Source: Pseudomonas iridis
GTDB taxonomy: Bacteria > Pseudomonadota > Gammaproteobacteria > Pseudomonadales > Pseudomonadaceae
Reading direction: 5' to 3'
DNA: 64,000 nucleotides
Assembly (NCBI RefSeq): GCF_017980685.1
Contig: NZ_JACXXO010000003.1
Span: 62,001 to 126,000, forward strand
This document shows, in pieces, positions 34,901 through 44,531 of the stretch (positions within the stretch are counted from its first letter, which is position 1; every line of letters begins with the position of its first letter). Under the pieces are notes generated by a model. The model was not told the DNA's origin. It did not search any database and worked only from the letters and a program-made list of their open reading frames with translations. Made by a program: the position numbers and the translations under genes.

Positions 34901-36861
34901 CCAAATTACGTTATGCGCACATCTTGGACTTGCTGGGCCCACGCCCGGATGTCCGGCAGGTCGACGATTGGCTGCCAATCGATCTGAATGAGCTGAGTTC
35001 AGCAAAGAACGAGGAGCTGCGTGACTTCGAAAAACACCTGATCAGCGCTCAACAACAGAGGCTGGATCACCCGCCGATGCACATCGGCAAAGACCTGGCT
35101 TCGCAGGCCGCCCCGTTACTGTGCCTGCGGCCTTACGGCGATGACTCGTCGCTGCCCGGCGTCGACAATCCCTATCTGCGCCGCCCCATCAACCCCGAGT
35201 TGGCCCAGCGCTGGGAGCGCGCCGAGAGCCGGAAGTATAACCTGCAACACAACCTCGACATGGCTGGCAATCCGTTGCACCTGCCGTTGTTCGCCGCGCC
35301 GCTGGATCCGCGCGCTCTGCTCGCGGCCTGGGGCCAGGGCTTGTCGGGCGCTGCGCTCAGCCGTCTGCTCAACCCGCAGATTCCACATTATCGCTTCACG
35401 TTCATGTTCGCCCTGGCACAGAACGCGGTGGACAGCGTGATCCAGTTCGGCTCGACGCTGTTGTCGTTGATCGAGCGCAAGGAGCAGGCGCAATACCTGG
35501 AGTTGCAACAGCAACAGGCGTGGAATCTGGCGAAAGTGGCTGTTGAGATACAGGTTCAGGCGGGAAAGATTGATGAAAAAAACAAGGCGGCTTTGCAGGC
35601 CAGTCAGGCGGTCATTGGTGGGAGGGTCAGCTATTACGAAACGTTGGTCAGCGATGGCGTCAGCGACCTGGAAGTCGCGGCAGGAGCTGCTCACTATTTG
35701 GGAGCAAGCGCCCAAGTCAGCGCGAGCGGCGTTCAGGTCACCGCCGAAAACTTAAAAGCCGCACCTAATATCATTGGCTTTTCCATCGGTGGTCAACGGA
35801 TCGAAGCGCCGGCCTACGCCGTAATGGCCGGGATGCAAGCAACTTCCACGGCGTTGTTTGCCGATGGCCAGATGATGGACCGCATCGAACAATACCGTCG
35901 ACGCTCCCAGGAATGGGCCCAAGCCCTCGACCAGTCAAAACTCGAACTCAAACAAATCGAAGCCCAACTCGCCGTCTACGAAGAACAACACAAAGCCACC
36001 CAACTGCAACTGCGCCAGGCGCAAACCGCGCTCAATCAGGCGAAGGCTACCCACGACTTCCTGCTGAGCAGCAACCGCTTCAGTCGATCCCAGACCTACG
36101 ACTGGCTCAACAGCCAGTTCGCCGGTTTCTACAACGGAGCCTATACCACTGCATTGTCCATGTGTCAGGCGGCCGAGGCCTGCTGGCAGTACGAGATGGG
36201 TGACTTCACGCAGACCTTCATCCGCCCCGGTGCCTGGAATGCCACCTATCGCGGCCTCGGTGCCGGCGAAGCGCTGAAAATGAGCCTGCAGCGGATGCAC
36301 GCCGATTACCTGAAACACAACAAACGCGAGCTGGAAATCCGCAAAACCGTTTCGCTCAAAGAACTGTTAGCCAAAGACCCCTCTTCAATCGTCAACAAGA
36401 GCTGGGAAGACATCAAAAAAGCGCTGACGACCAACGGCACCTGTGAGTTCGAACTGACGCAAAAGATGTTCGACGATGACTATGCCGGGCAAAACCATTT
36501 TATGCGCCGGATCAAGACCATCAGCCTGACGCTGCCGGTCAGCCTTGGCCCCTATAAAGACATCTGCGCGGTGCTGACGCAGACCTACAGCAAGGTGGAA
36601 ATGACCTCCACCGTTGGCAACGCCAAGGAAAACCTGCGCGCCAGCCAACAGGTTGCCCTCTCCCACGGTATCGATGACAACGGCCTGTTCCAGCTCAACT
36701 TTCAAGACGAACGCTACCTGCCCTTTGAGTACACCGGAGCGATTTCCTGCTGGGCTCTGACCTTTACCTGCCCTGAAGCATGGGAGGCGCTGTTCAAATC
36801 CCTGACCGACATCATTGTGCATATCAGCTATACGGCCAGAAGCGAGGGCCGCTCGCTATGA
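31996..36861 (+). CDS. Tc toxin TcA subunit, C-terminal half (TcaB/YenA2-like)
   Basis: 1621 residues; AAGGA lies just before the ATG. It starts (RDAMLALYLHE...ANDLYEFWLLDVLVS) at the point where one-chain TcA proteins continue, so the TcA is split as in YenA1/YenA2. In order it has a neuraminidase-like region, receptor-binding insertions (about 350-780), the linker region, the alpha-helical pore channel including a long coiled coil (about 1300-1370), and the TcB-binding end (VEMTSTVGNAKENLRASQQVALSHGIDDNG). Bases 33050-34340 are visibly more AT-rich than the flanks. Its TGA overlaps the TcB start as ATGA. Confidence 0.93.
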   Translation: MTTAFDAPLNESLRDAMLALYLHEAIPNDPYLVDQGLAQQIKTANDLYEFWLLDVLVSQNVPTSPVACAIASLQQLVNGIMLNMEPGYSDDSLNPLQTKTWRDGLNRYPIWAATQQLHYFPDIYLDPTLRATKTASFEQLENDLNQAQIQPDTVQAAVLAYLGRFEEIANLKICNGYIDGEDFANSTYYFIAKSPAENAYYWRSLDMRQRPVKEPASTLGEMPAKYDKPLPNAWSDWQKANVPISEKALEHTIRPCWFNNRLFVIWAELEIQDADALASPPAGQADNAIKAFPKFKLYASYKKYDDNWSAPRVYIESYCQTAALIAKTPEQIAAETQTIAVYDHSTSPESIVLMLYSNYESGSDTSGDTDKYDFLRTIRIDKNFIVTPLFPAEGQVGQGKFASAQALEADDKSRKHVLLIGHLFANTHQNAGRFQYWLPSGTPVFGAVTQSTPHKDKASWNFNDWQSRIKTIERNIDIVYDRNNSNIGLTLRLENSFSSYRVLSISIKDRTDTTKELIKITLIFNPADNPNDWVQLLPGSTIEPVGTDFMDQPNAAFTFKGTPDLLRTLIVDKGSIYQFTVPATKKGESASLAGKVANGWILYHLMKDVDAFFETLWRFTTSVSELPLHPPATRKATGDLGYGYQLFVGHPLDVQSAEFPQDLNQLRPIYTSGIVDNLYTLFATPVRFSIDQTTHQPDGWGVEWPEDETNLKIPLVYGVLIYDRNTNYSTLQGGALKALTIGWGEEIGAEVQIAPSINSLINPSIGDSPSLGKAQFIDFTGSSIELSESQNPGFANRAPIRMNTTFARQLIELAENGMEPLLRWETQTQQTEPPIPNGLGAQSMDFGGAYYQIFLELFLYLPWLVAYRLNEEQQYEEAKQWLSYIFDPARQSADSGHPGYWQAVPLLEPVWPGAPDPSQAILFPDDPHQIALSFPVHFRKALYGLYIDIESNQADRAYQELTPDGLAEAKLRYAHILDLLGPRPDVRQVDDWLPIDLNELSSAKNEELRDFEKHLISAQQQRLDHPPMHIGKDLASQAAPLLCLRPYGDDSSLPGVDNPYLRRPINPELAQRWERAESRKYNLQHNLDMAGNPLHLPLFAAPLDPRALLAAWGQGLSGAALSRLLNPQIPHYRFTFMFALAQNAVDSVIQFGSTLLSLIERKEQAQYLELQQQQAWNLAKVAVEIQVQAGKIDEKNKAALQASQAVIGGRVSYYETLVSDGVSDLEVAAGAAHYLGASAQVSASGVQVTAENLKAAPNIIGFSIGGQRIEAPAYAVMAGMQATSTALFADGQMMDRIEQYRRRSQEWAQALDQSKLELKQIEAQLAVYEEQHKATQLQLRQAQTALNQAKATHDFLLSSNRFSRSQTYDWLNSQFAGFYNGAYTTALSMCQAAEACWQYEMGDFTQTFIRPGAWNATYRGLGAGEALKMSLQRMHADYLKHNKRELEIRKTVSLKELLAKDPSSIVNKSWEDIKKALTTNGTCEFELTQKMFDDDYAGQNHFMRRIKTISLTLPVSLGPYKDICAVLTQTYSKVEMTSTVGNAKENLRASQQVALSHGIDDNGLFQLNFQDERYLPFEYTGAISCWALTFTCPEAWEALFKSLTDIIVHISYTARSEGRSL

Positions 36862-39800
36862 ACGAACAACAACCACAGCAACAGTCGACGATGCAGATCA
36901 ACACGCCGACGCTGCCGAAGATGGGCGGCGCCATTCAAAGCATCGGCAAGGGCTGGGGCGGCGTTGGCACAAATGGCGCGGCATCGCTGGAGTTGCCCCT
37001 GCCAATTTCTGCCGGTCGCGGCTTTGCCCCGGCGCTGGGTTTGGGGTACAGCAGCGATGTGGGCAACAGCCCGTTCGGGATCGGCTGGCGGATGACGGTC
37101 AACGCCATCACCGTGCGCACCACAAAAGGCGCGCCGGCTTACGACGGGGCTGATCAGATAGTCGGGCCCGGCGGCGATGTATGGATGCCGGAACGTAATG
37201 AAAGCGACGGCGAACTGATTTCGCGTGTCACCAGCACCTACAACGGCGTGCCGCTGGGCGCGGAGCACAAAGTAGTGCGCCATTGGCCACGAGTGGAAGG
37301 TGAGTTTGCGCTGATCGAGCATTGGTCGACGGTGGCTGACAGCGTGGGTTTCTGGCTCATCCACGGCGCCGATGGCAGCCTGCACATGTACGGCAAAAAT
37401 GCCATTTCGCGCCGGGCCGACCCGAGCGACCCGCTGCACGTCGGCGTGTGGATGATCGACGAAAGCCTCAACACCCGCGGCGAACACATTGTCTACGAAT
37501 ACAAGGCCGAAACCGATCTGCCTGCCGCCCCACAGTGGCGCGACTACCGGGCCCAGCGCTATCTCAAATGCGTGTACTACGGCAATGCCAAGGCCCATCC
37601 AAACCTGTACGCGTGGGTGGCAGACAGCTGGAAAAGAGAGCCATGGCACTTTCAACTGGTGTTCGATTATGGCGAGCGCAGCACTGAGCTCGATCAGGTG
37701 CCGACATTCGCTGAAAAACATCCATGGCCTGAACGCAGCGACCCGTTCTGGAACTACAGCTACGGTTTCGAACTGGGCACGCGGCGCCTGTGCCGCCAGG
37801 TGTTGATGTTTCATCATTTCCCCACGCAGCTGGGAGACGCGCCCGTGCTAGTGCAGCGCCTGATGCTGGAACACCGGGCAGGTCCATTGGGCTACAACCA
37901 CCTGACGGCGGCGCACGTCCAGGCTTACGACAGCCTGGGTAAGATCGAAAACCGGCCGCCGATGGAATTCCACTACAACGCCTTCGACCTCGACCCGCAA
38001 CCTGCGCGCTGGACACCATTCCCCGGCATGCCCGGTCTCAACGACGGCCAGCGTTATCAGCTGGTGGACCTGTACGGCGAAGGCATGCCCGGGGTGCTTT
38101 GTCGCTACGATCAAGCCTGGTATTACCGCGAGCCGCTGCGCGACGAAAGCGCGGGCGACAACGTGTGCTACAGCGACTGGAAACGCCTGGAGCACGTCCC
38201 CGTGGCCGACAGCAGCAAGCCGATTCACCAGTCGCTTACCGACCTGACCGGCGACGGTAAGCTTGACTGGGTATTGGCCATGCCGGGCATGTGCGGTTTT
38301 TTCACGCTTGATCCGGATCGCACGTGGTCGACTTTCGTTCCCTTCGACTCCTTCCCCAGCGAGTTTTTCCACCCGCAGTCGCAGCTGACCGATCTGGTCG
38401 GTGACGGTCTCAGTGACCTGGCACTGATCGGCACCCGCAGTGTGCGGCTGTACTCCAACCGCCGTGCGGCGGGCTTTGCCGACGGCCTCGACATACCTCA
38501 CGCAGATAAAACGGCCGAAGGCGATGACGATGATCTGCCGGTACCGAGCCATTCGCAGACCGAACTGGTGGCCTTCGCTGACCTGCTTGGCAGCGGTCAG
38601 CAACATCTGGTACGCATCCGCCACAACGAAGTCAAATGCTGGCCCAACCTGGGCCGTGGGCGTTTCGGCAAGGGCTTCGTATTGTGTGATTTGCCGTTTG
38701 CCTACGGCGAGTTCAATGCTGCCCGGGTATTGCTCGCCGACCTTGATGGCTCGGGAGCGGCAGACCTGATCTACCTGGACACCGAGCGCCTGCGGGTGTT
38801 CATGAACCATGGCGGCACGGGTTACACGCAAACGTCTACCGACCTGCCTTGGCCCGAAGGCGTGCAATACGACCGGCTCTGCCAGGTCAGCACCGCCGAC
38901 CTGCAAGGTCTGGGTTGCTCCAGCATCGTCCTGACGGTGCCGCACATGGCGGTGCAGCACTGGCGCTACGACTTCGTAAAGGCCAAGCCGTATTTGGTCA
39001 ACGGTACTTGCAACAACATGGGTACCAGCACCGGTGTGACCTATCGCAGTTCCGCGCAGGAATGGCTGGATGAAAAACAGGAGCAGCACGCTCGCGGGGT
39101 GGAAAATCCCGTTTCACGACTGCCGTTTGCCATGCACCTGGTCAGCCAGCAAACGCAGCTCGATGAGATTACCGGGAATCGGCTGACGCAATGCTTCAAC
39201 TACCGTGGCGGCTACTACGACCGCTACGAACGCGAGTTCCGCGGCTTTCATCTGCTGCTGCAACGCGATGCCGAAGCGTCAGCTGCCGAGCGTGCAGCGG
39301 TCGGCTTCACCGCACCCATCCTGAGCAAAACCTGGTACCACACAGGCGAGGCCGTCGACCCTCCTCGGGACGGGTATTACGCTCGTGATCCATTGGCGGT
39401 TGCCCTGCAATCCACGCTGTTGCACAAGTACCATTTCAACGATCGCGCAACGCAAGCCTTCACCGATTTTGACGAGGACACCGCCCGCGAAGTAGCCCGC
39501 GCCCTGAGCGGCCGAGTGCTGCGCTCGGAGATCTACGCGGCAGATGACGACCCGACCACCGCCGTGCCATACGTTGTCACGGAAAACCGCACGCTGGTGC
39601 GAGTGCTGCGGCTCAAAGGTAAACACCAGCCATATGCCGTGCTGCAACCGCTGGGCCTTGAGTCGATCAGTTACCAGTATGAGCCAGCCCTCGCGGACGA
39701 TCCGTTATGCCAACACCAGATCAACCTTGAGTGGGACGAGTATGGCGCCTGCGTCCACGCCTTCACCGTGCATTACGCACGCCGCAAAACCGTCAACGAT

Positions 39801-41486
39801 ACGCCGCCGTTCAGTGATGAATATCAGAAGAACTGGTGGAAGGATGCCCACGACGACGCGCAGCAAAACTGGTATCTGACGCAATCCAGATCGTTACCCA
39901 TTCACTTGCCGGACCCGCAGGCTTGGCGCCTGGGTCTTCCTTGCCAACAACGCAGCAATGCTCTGGTGCTAGCGAAAAACGCGTTGACGCCGGCCACGAT
40001 CAACCATGAGCACTTCCTCGAACAGAGCAAGGACGATGGCGAATGGGCGCAACAAGCGGTGCTGGCCGGCTTGTCCCGGCAGTACTACATGAACCCCGCA
40101 AACGGCCAGCCCCTTGCGCCGCTGGAAGCGACGTTCGAAGGCTTGCCCGCTCATGTCGAAACGGCAGAACTGGATGCTATTGCCCTCAGCGCTTACGACA
40201 AGCTTAAGGACGAACAGGGCAACATGCCCTTCAACCTGAAAGAGAAACTCGAGTCGCCTGAAGTGGGTTACCACATCATGGAACTGTTTCTGCCCACAGT
40301 GCCCAAGCCTGCAATGGCAGACCCGCAGGATGCAAAAAACTACCTGTGGTCGGTGCATCGCGGTTTCCCTACCTACTACAACCTGGACGGCTTTTATAAC
40401 GTCTGGAAATACCGCGAAACCCGCAGCCACGGCGAAACCACGATCAACTACGACGATTTCTGGTGCCTCACCACCGCTGTGATCTTGCCGGACGGTTGCA
40501 CCACGCGCACCCTCAACGTTGATTACCGAAGCTTTATGCCGGCCGCCATCGAAGATGCCAACCGCAATATTCAGGAGGCCCGGTATAACGCCTTCGGTGA
40601 GCCGCTGGTGACCAGTTTCCGCGGCACTGAGCTTGGCAAACCGGTGGGTTTCGATTGCCTGGACACCTACGTCCCTCCCGCAGACCGCAACCCGGCCATC
40701 GCCATTGCTGATCCGAAAAAAGCCATCGGCAACTTCGCCAGCGCCGGTTTCGCCGATCCGTTCAGCTGGATGGGCCGCGTCTCGAGCACCGCGCCGCCCT
40801 CCCCGACCTGGCTGGCGTGGGCCAGGGCTAAAGGCTTCGTACTGCCCAGCGGGCACCTCTGCGACAGGGCCAGGCAACATGTTGCACGCCTGGAAAATCC
40901 TGACCCGAACGAAACGATCCTCAAGCAGCAGCTCGACACGGCGCAGCGTGAACCGGTGTACGCCGTCACCCTGCTGGCCGACCGCTACCCCGGCGACGCA
41001 GAACTGCAAGTACGGGTCAGCATCGTGTGCCTGGACGGCTTCGGCCGTACGCTGCAAACCAAGCAGGAAGTCGAACCCGGCAAGTCATGGCTGGTCGATG
41101 AAAACGCCGAACTGATCCTCAATCCCGACGGCACGCCACAGGAAGCCGAAGTACCGCGGCGCTGGCGGGTGAGTGAGCCGGTGGAATACAACAACAAAGG
41201 GCTGCCAGTACGAATCTACCGACCCTACTTTTCCAATAAATCGCGTTATATCAATGATCATGCGATGCGCCAGCACGCCTTCCACGACCAGCAATACTAC
41301 GATGCCGCAGGCCGGCCCACCGAAACAGTGCTGGCAAAAAAAATGCTGCAAGGCGATCCGCCGGTATTGAAACCGCTACGCCGCCAGACGTGGTACTGGA
41401 TCTGGTGCAATGTGGCTTTCGACGAGAATGACCTGTTCGAGGCACCGCCGGAACAACGACGAGGTAACTGGTGGACAGGTAAATGA
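36858..41486 (+). CDS. Tc toxin TcB subunit (TcaC/TcdB-like, SpvB-type)
   Basis: 1542 residues from ATG 36858. The SpvB N-terminal domain is at residues about 20-330 (PKMGGAIQSIGKGWGG...PFGIGWRM). FG-GAP/beta-propeller blades follow (DLTGDGKLDWVLAMPG, DLVGDGLSDLALIG, DLDGSGAADLIYLD), which form the gate contacting TcA. Then come the TcdB middle domains and an Rhs-like end. TcB forms the larger part of the cocoon that holds the toxin cargo. ATGA overlaps couple it to TcA2 upstream and TcC downstream. Confidence 0.95.
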   Translation: MNEQQPQQQSTMQINTPTLPKMGGAIQSIGKGWGGVGTNGAASLELPLPISAGRGFAPALGLGYSSDVGNSPFGIGWRMTVNAITVRTTKGAPAYDGADQIVGPGGDVWMPERNESDGELISRVTSTYNGVPLGAEHKVVRHWPRVEGEFALIEHWSTVADSVGFWLIHGADGSLHMYGKNAISRRADPSDPLHVGVWMIDESLNTRGEHIVYEYKAETDLPAAPQWRDYRAQRYLKCVYYGNAKAHPNLYAWVADSWKREPWHFQLVFDYGERSTELDQVPTFAEKHPWPERSDPFWNYSYGFELGTRRLCRQVLMFHHFPTQLGDAPVLVQRLMLEHRAGPLGYNHLTAAHVQAYDSLGKIENRPPMEFHYNAFDLDPQPARWTPFPGMPGLNDGQRYQLVDLYGEGMPGVLCRYDQAWYYREPLRDESAGDNVCYSDWKRLEHVPVADSSKPIHQSLTDLTGDGKLDWVLAMPGMCGFFTLDPDRTWSTFVPFDSFPSEFFHPQSQLTDLVGDGLSDLALIGTRSVRLYSNRRAAGFADGLDIPHADKTAEGDDDDLPVPSHSQTELVAFADLLGSGQQHLVRIRHNEVKCWPNLGRGRFGKGFVLCDLPFAYGEFNAARVLLADLDGSGAADLIYLDTERLRVFMNHGGTGYTQTSTDLPWPEGVQYDRLCQVSTADLQGLGCSSIVLTVPHMAVQHWRYDFVKAKPYLVNGTCNNMGTSTGVTYRSSAQEWLDEKQEQHARGVENPVSRLPFAMHLVSQQTQLDEITGNRLTQCFNYRGGYYDRYEREFRGFHLLLQRDAEASAAERAAVGFTAPILSKTWYHTGEAVDPPRDGYYARDPLAVALQSTLLHKYHFNDRATQAFTDFDEDTAREVARALSGRVLRSEIYAADDDPTTAVPYVVTENRTLVRVLRLKGKHQPYAVLQPLGLESISYQYEPALADDPLCQHQINLEWDEYGACVHAFTVHYARRKTVNDTPPFSDEYQKNWWKDAHDDAQQNWYLTQSRSLPIHLPDPQAWRLGLPCQQRSNALVLAKNALTPATINHEHFLEQSKDDGEWAQQAVLAGLSRQYYMNPANGQPLAPLEATFEGLPAHVETAELDAIALSAYDKLKDEQGNMPFNLKEKLESPEVGYHIMELFLPTVPKPAMADPQDAKNYLWSVHRGFPTYYNLDGFYNVWKYRETRSHGETTINYDDFWCLTTAVILPDGCTTRTLNVDYRSFMPAAIEDANRNIQEARYNAFGEPLVTSFRGTELGKPVGFDCLDTYVPPADRNPAIAIADPKKAIGNFASAGFADPFSWMGRVSSTAPPSPTWLAWARAKGFVLPSGHLCDRARQHVARLENPDPNETILKQQLDTAQREPVYAVTLLADRYPGDAELQVRVSIVCLDGFGRTLQTKQEVEPGKSWLVDENAELILNPDGTPQEAEVPRRWRVSEPVEYNNKGLPVRIYRPYFSNKSRYINDHAMRQHAFHDQQYYDAAGRPTETVLAKKMLQGDPPVLKPLRRQTWYWIWCNVAFDENDLFEAPPEQRRGNWWTGK

Positions 41487-44344
41487 GTGTGCATTTACAC
41501 ACGCCGCAGCTATCCGTCGTCGACGGTCGAGGCCTGCCCGTGCGCCAGATCGTGTATTGGCGACAGGATTGCAGTGAGCCCGAGGCACGTCACACTCTCC
41601 AGCGACATGACGCCGCCGGACGCTTGGTGGCGCAACGCGATCCACGACTGGCGCCTGCCAACCTCACCACGATCTATTCCCTGTCCGGCCAGGTGCTCAG
41701 CACCCTCAGTGTCGATGCAGGCTGGCGCGCCCAACTACCGGGCGAAGCGAATCAGCCGGTGCAGGGCTGGGATGGTCGCGGCAGCCAACGGCGTGTCGAG
41801 TATGACCAGCTGCTGCGGCCAACGGCCGTGTTCGAGCAAGCGCTTGCGGGTGAATCGTTGTGCACGGAGCGTTGTGTGTATGGCGGCAGCGACCCGGCAT
41901 GCGCCAAGCGTAATCAGTGCGGGCAACTGATTCGCCACGATGATCCGGCAGGTACTCGGCTGTTGACCGCGTTCGGATTGACGGGTGCAGTGCTGGAGCA
42001 GACTCGCCACTTTCTGAAGGCGCTGGATTCCCCCGACTGGCCGGAGCTTGTGGCCGAACGCGACGCGTTGGTCGAGCCTGGTGCGGGGGCGATCAGCCAA
42101 ACGGTGGTCAATCCGTTGGGCGAAGCCATCCAGCAAATCGACGCAAAGGGCAATCAGCAGTTCTTCAGCCAGGCCCTCGGTGGCACGTTGCGAGAGGTGC
42201 GCCTGCAACTGAAAAACGACACCGCGCCAAAGACTCTGGTCAGTGCCCTCCAGTACAACGCCCAAGGCCAGACTGAACAGGAAACCGCCGGCAACGGTGT
42301 CCTCACTACGCTGCAATACGATTGCGAAGATGGCCGTCTGACCCGCCTGCAAGCCCGACGCGGCAATGACGTCCTGCAAGATTTGCGCTATGCCTACGAC
42401 CCGGTCGGCAATGTGCTGAACATCGAAGACGCCGCCCTGCCCATTCGCTACTTCGCCAACCAGCGCATCGAACCGGTCAATCGCTATGGGTATGACAGTC
42501 TCTACCAGTTGATCAAGGCGACGGGATGGGAGGCTGGCGGCGCCAGTCAAGGCCCGCAGTTCTCGGCATTTGACGATCCTCAAGCGTGCGCCGGTTTCAC
42601 CCAGACCTACCGCTACGATCGCGGCGGCAATCTGCTGGAACTGACTCATGAAGGGCCGCAACACCATAGCCATCGATTGGTCGCCGCCGCAGGGAGCAAC
42701 CGCTGTTTGCCCGTGCTCGATGGCGTGGAGCCGGACGACGACGATTTTCGCGGCGGCTTCGATGCCAACGGCAATCTGCTCGTCCTGCAGCCGGGGCAGT
42801 CCTTGCAATGGGATCTGCGTAATCAATTGCGCGAAGTCCGACCGGTTGAGCGTGATGGCGCGGCGGACGATGACGAGCGCTACATCTACGGCGCCGATGG
42901 CATGCGCCTGCGCAAAATCCGCCAGATGCAGACCAATGCGCGGACGCTGTTCGACGAAGTCCGGTATTTATCCAATCTGCAAATACGCACCCACAGCGGG
43001 ACGGGTAAAACGTTGCAGATCATCACGGTTCAGGCCGGGCGCAGCAGCGTGCAGGTTTTGCATTGGGAATCCGAACCGCCCCAAGGCATCGACAACGACC
43101 AGCAGCGCTACAGCCTTGCCGATCATCTGGGCTCCTGCACGCTCGAACTCGACGACGCGGGCCAGGTGATCAGCCACGAGCGTTATCACCCCTTCGGCAC
43201 CACCGCGTGGTTCGCCGGGCGTGGGGAAGTAGAGGCGAGTTACAAGACGCTGCACTATTCAGGGAAAGAGCGGGATGCGACGGGACTTTATTGTTATGGG
43301 TTCAGGTATTACGTGGCGTGGTTACAGCGGTGGTTAAATCCGGATCCAGCCGGAGCCATTGATGGCTTGAATCTCTACAAAATGGTTCAAAACAATCCCA
43401 TTGCACTAGTGGATCCCATGGGCCTTGCGCCGATAAACCCCGAACCAGGTCGCGAACGTGCCATCCACAATTGGCAGAAGTTAATTGGCAATATCCGGCC
43501 GGTAAGAGTGAAAACAATCGCTCCCGGCATGATCTTGGTACGTATTGCAGCGTCGGAATCAGGCTTGGCCCGATTAGGAATAAATTTTGACAGGCAAGCC
43601 ATATCGAGACGTGAGATTAGTTATCTATCAATTGATAGCAGCTATCAAAGCAAGCTTGCAGGATCTGATTCGTTAACTCCCTTGAAGTCAATGAGTGCAA
43701 ATGCCATCCATGCTGCATCCAATACTGGCGAGTCCGAAAATATCGCTTATGTAAATGGAGCTTTTTTCAACATGGCGAACAAGCTTTCCTCGTCAGCCCC
43801 GCAATATGCCACCGTTGGCGAAAGTAGCGTTGAGGGGAAGCAAATGCCTGCGTTGCCAATTCCACCAGCCTATGAAGACAAATACACCAAAGTAACAATG
43901 GGCGATGGCTCATACTTTCACTCGGCACCAATACTTTCAAAAAACGGTAGCCAACTGTTTACCTCGCAAGAACTGAACGAACCAAGATTCAATTTTGATC
44001 CAGACGCAAATCTACCTGGAAACCTGGGGCATGCGGGCGACCCCAACGCTCGCTCAGCGATCAGTCTTCCGGGAGCCGGCTCAGTTAACCCGCGTACCCG
44101 ATTAATACTAGGCAGCGATTCCGGAGGTGCAAAAGCCAACTCAGCGGGCTACACCATGTCTGAATGGGCTCAAGTCACTAACAGGCTGGACAGGTTGAAC
44201 AGCTCACCGGGCAAATCGGTAAATCTGGACGGGGGCGCTTCAACCGTATTAGGCGCAATTAATAGTGACGGTTTTATGGTGGATATAAAGACAACTCGCG
44301 ACCTCAAAAGAGGTATTTCCAATTTTCTGGTGTTTTACAAATAG
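41483..44344 (+). CDS. Tc toxin TcC subunit (TccC-like Rhs) with phosphodiester-glycosidase-like cargo
   Basis: 953 residues. Residues 1-648 are the conserved Rhs/TccC shell, ending in the self-cleaving aspartyl protease core: DPAGAIDGLNLY from D621, then NNPIALVDPMGL with D644, and predicted release after L648. Residues 649-953 are the variable cargo. It shows VNGAFFN at 757-763 and NLDGGAST at 914-921, with VGES and DGSYFHSAPI between, the layout of the phosphodiester glycosidase (NAGPA, DUF2233) fold. The cargo DNA is more AT-rich than the shell. The target is unknown. The TcC call is firm; the cargo family is likely but needs a profile search. Confidence 0.93.
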   Translation: MSVHLHTPQLSVVDGRGLPVRQIVYWRQDCSEPEARHTLQRHDAAGRLVAQRDPRLAPANLTTIYSLSGQVLSTLSVDAGWRAQLPGEANQPVQGWDGRGSQRRVEYDQLLRPTAVFEQALAGESLCTERCVYGGSDPACAKRNQCGQLIRHDDPAGTRLLTAFGLTGAVLEQTRHFLKALDSPDWPELVAERDALVEPGAGAISQTVVNPLGEAIQQIDAKGNQQFFSQALGGTLREVRLQLKNDTAPKTLVSALQYNAQGQTEQETAGNGVLTTLQYDCEDGRLTRLQARRGNDVLQDLRYAYDPVGNVLNIEDAALPIRYFANQRIEPVNRYGYDSLYQLIKATGWEAGGASQGPQFSAFDDPQACAGFTQTYRYDRGGNLLELTHEGPQHHSHRLVAAAGSNRCLPVLDGVEPDDDDFRGGFDANGNLLVLQPGQSLQWDLRNQLREVRPVERDGAADDDERYIYGADGMRLRKIRQMQTNARTLFDEVRYLSNLQIRTHSGTGKTLQIITVQAGRSSVQVLHWESEPPQGIDNDQQRYSLADHLGSCTLELDDAGQVISHERYHPFGTTAWFAGRGEVEASYKTLHYSGKERDATGLYCYGFRYYVAWLQRWLNPDPAGAIDGLNLYKMVQNNPIALVDPMGLAPINPEPGRERAIHNWQKLIGNIRPVRVKTIAPGMILVRIAASESGLARLGINFDRQAISRREISYLSIDSSYQSKLAGSDSLTPLKSMSANAIHAASNTGESENIAYVNGAFFNMANKLSSSAPQYATVGESSVEGKQMPALPIPPAYEDKYTKVTMGDGSYFHSAPILSKNGSQLFTSQELNEPRFNFDPDANLPGNLGHAGDPNARSAISLPGAGSVNPRTRLILGSDSGGAKANSAGYTMSEWAQVTNRLDRLNSSPGKSVNLDGGASTVLGAINSDGFMVDIKTTRDLKRGISNFLVFYK
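43427..44341 (+). other. hypervariable cargo region of TcC
   Basis: This is the segment encoding residues 649-953. Base composition and codon use change at the DPMGL junction (runs such as GGAATAAATTTTGACAGG replace the GC-rich third positions). That is the expected border for exchange of Rhs/TccC tips. No immunity-like gene follows before 45003, as expected for a Tc toxin aimed at eukaryotes. Confidence 0.75.
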
Positions 44345-44531
44345 TCAAGTGTCCGAGAGTTTGCCTAGTGGGTGAGCACTTCCCCACAGGCGGTGTAATG
44401 CACTCAAAACCGATAGCCACTTCTTGGAAGCGAGCCCGCACCCGCAGATTTCCCTCACATAACGAAATTGTAATAACCGCATCACCTTGGCGTTTCCGCG
44501 CCGGGCCGGTCAATTCGCCGTGGATCGCTTT

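Noticed and set aside
28379..44344. Prophage, contractile-tail or contact-dependent Rhs system
   Set aside because: No tail, lysis, integrase, VgrG, PAAR or immunity genes are present. The TcA-TcB-TcC order is specific for ABC toxins.
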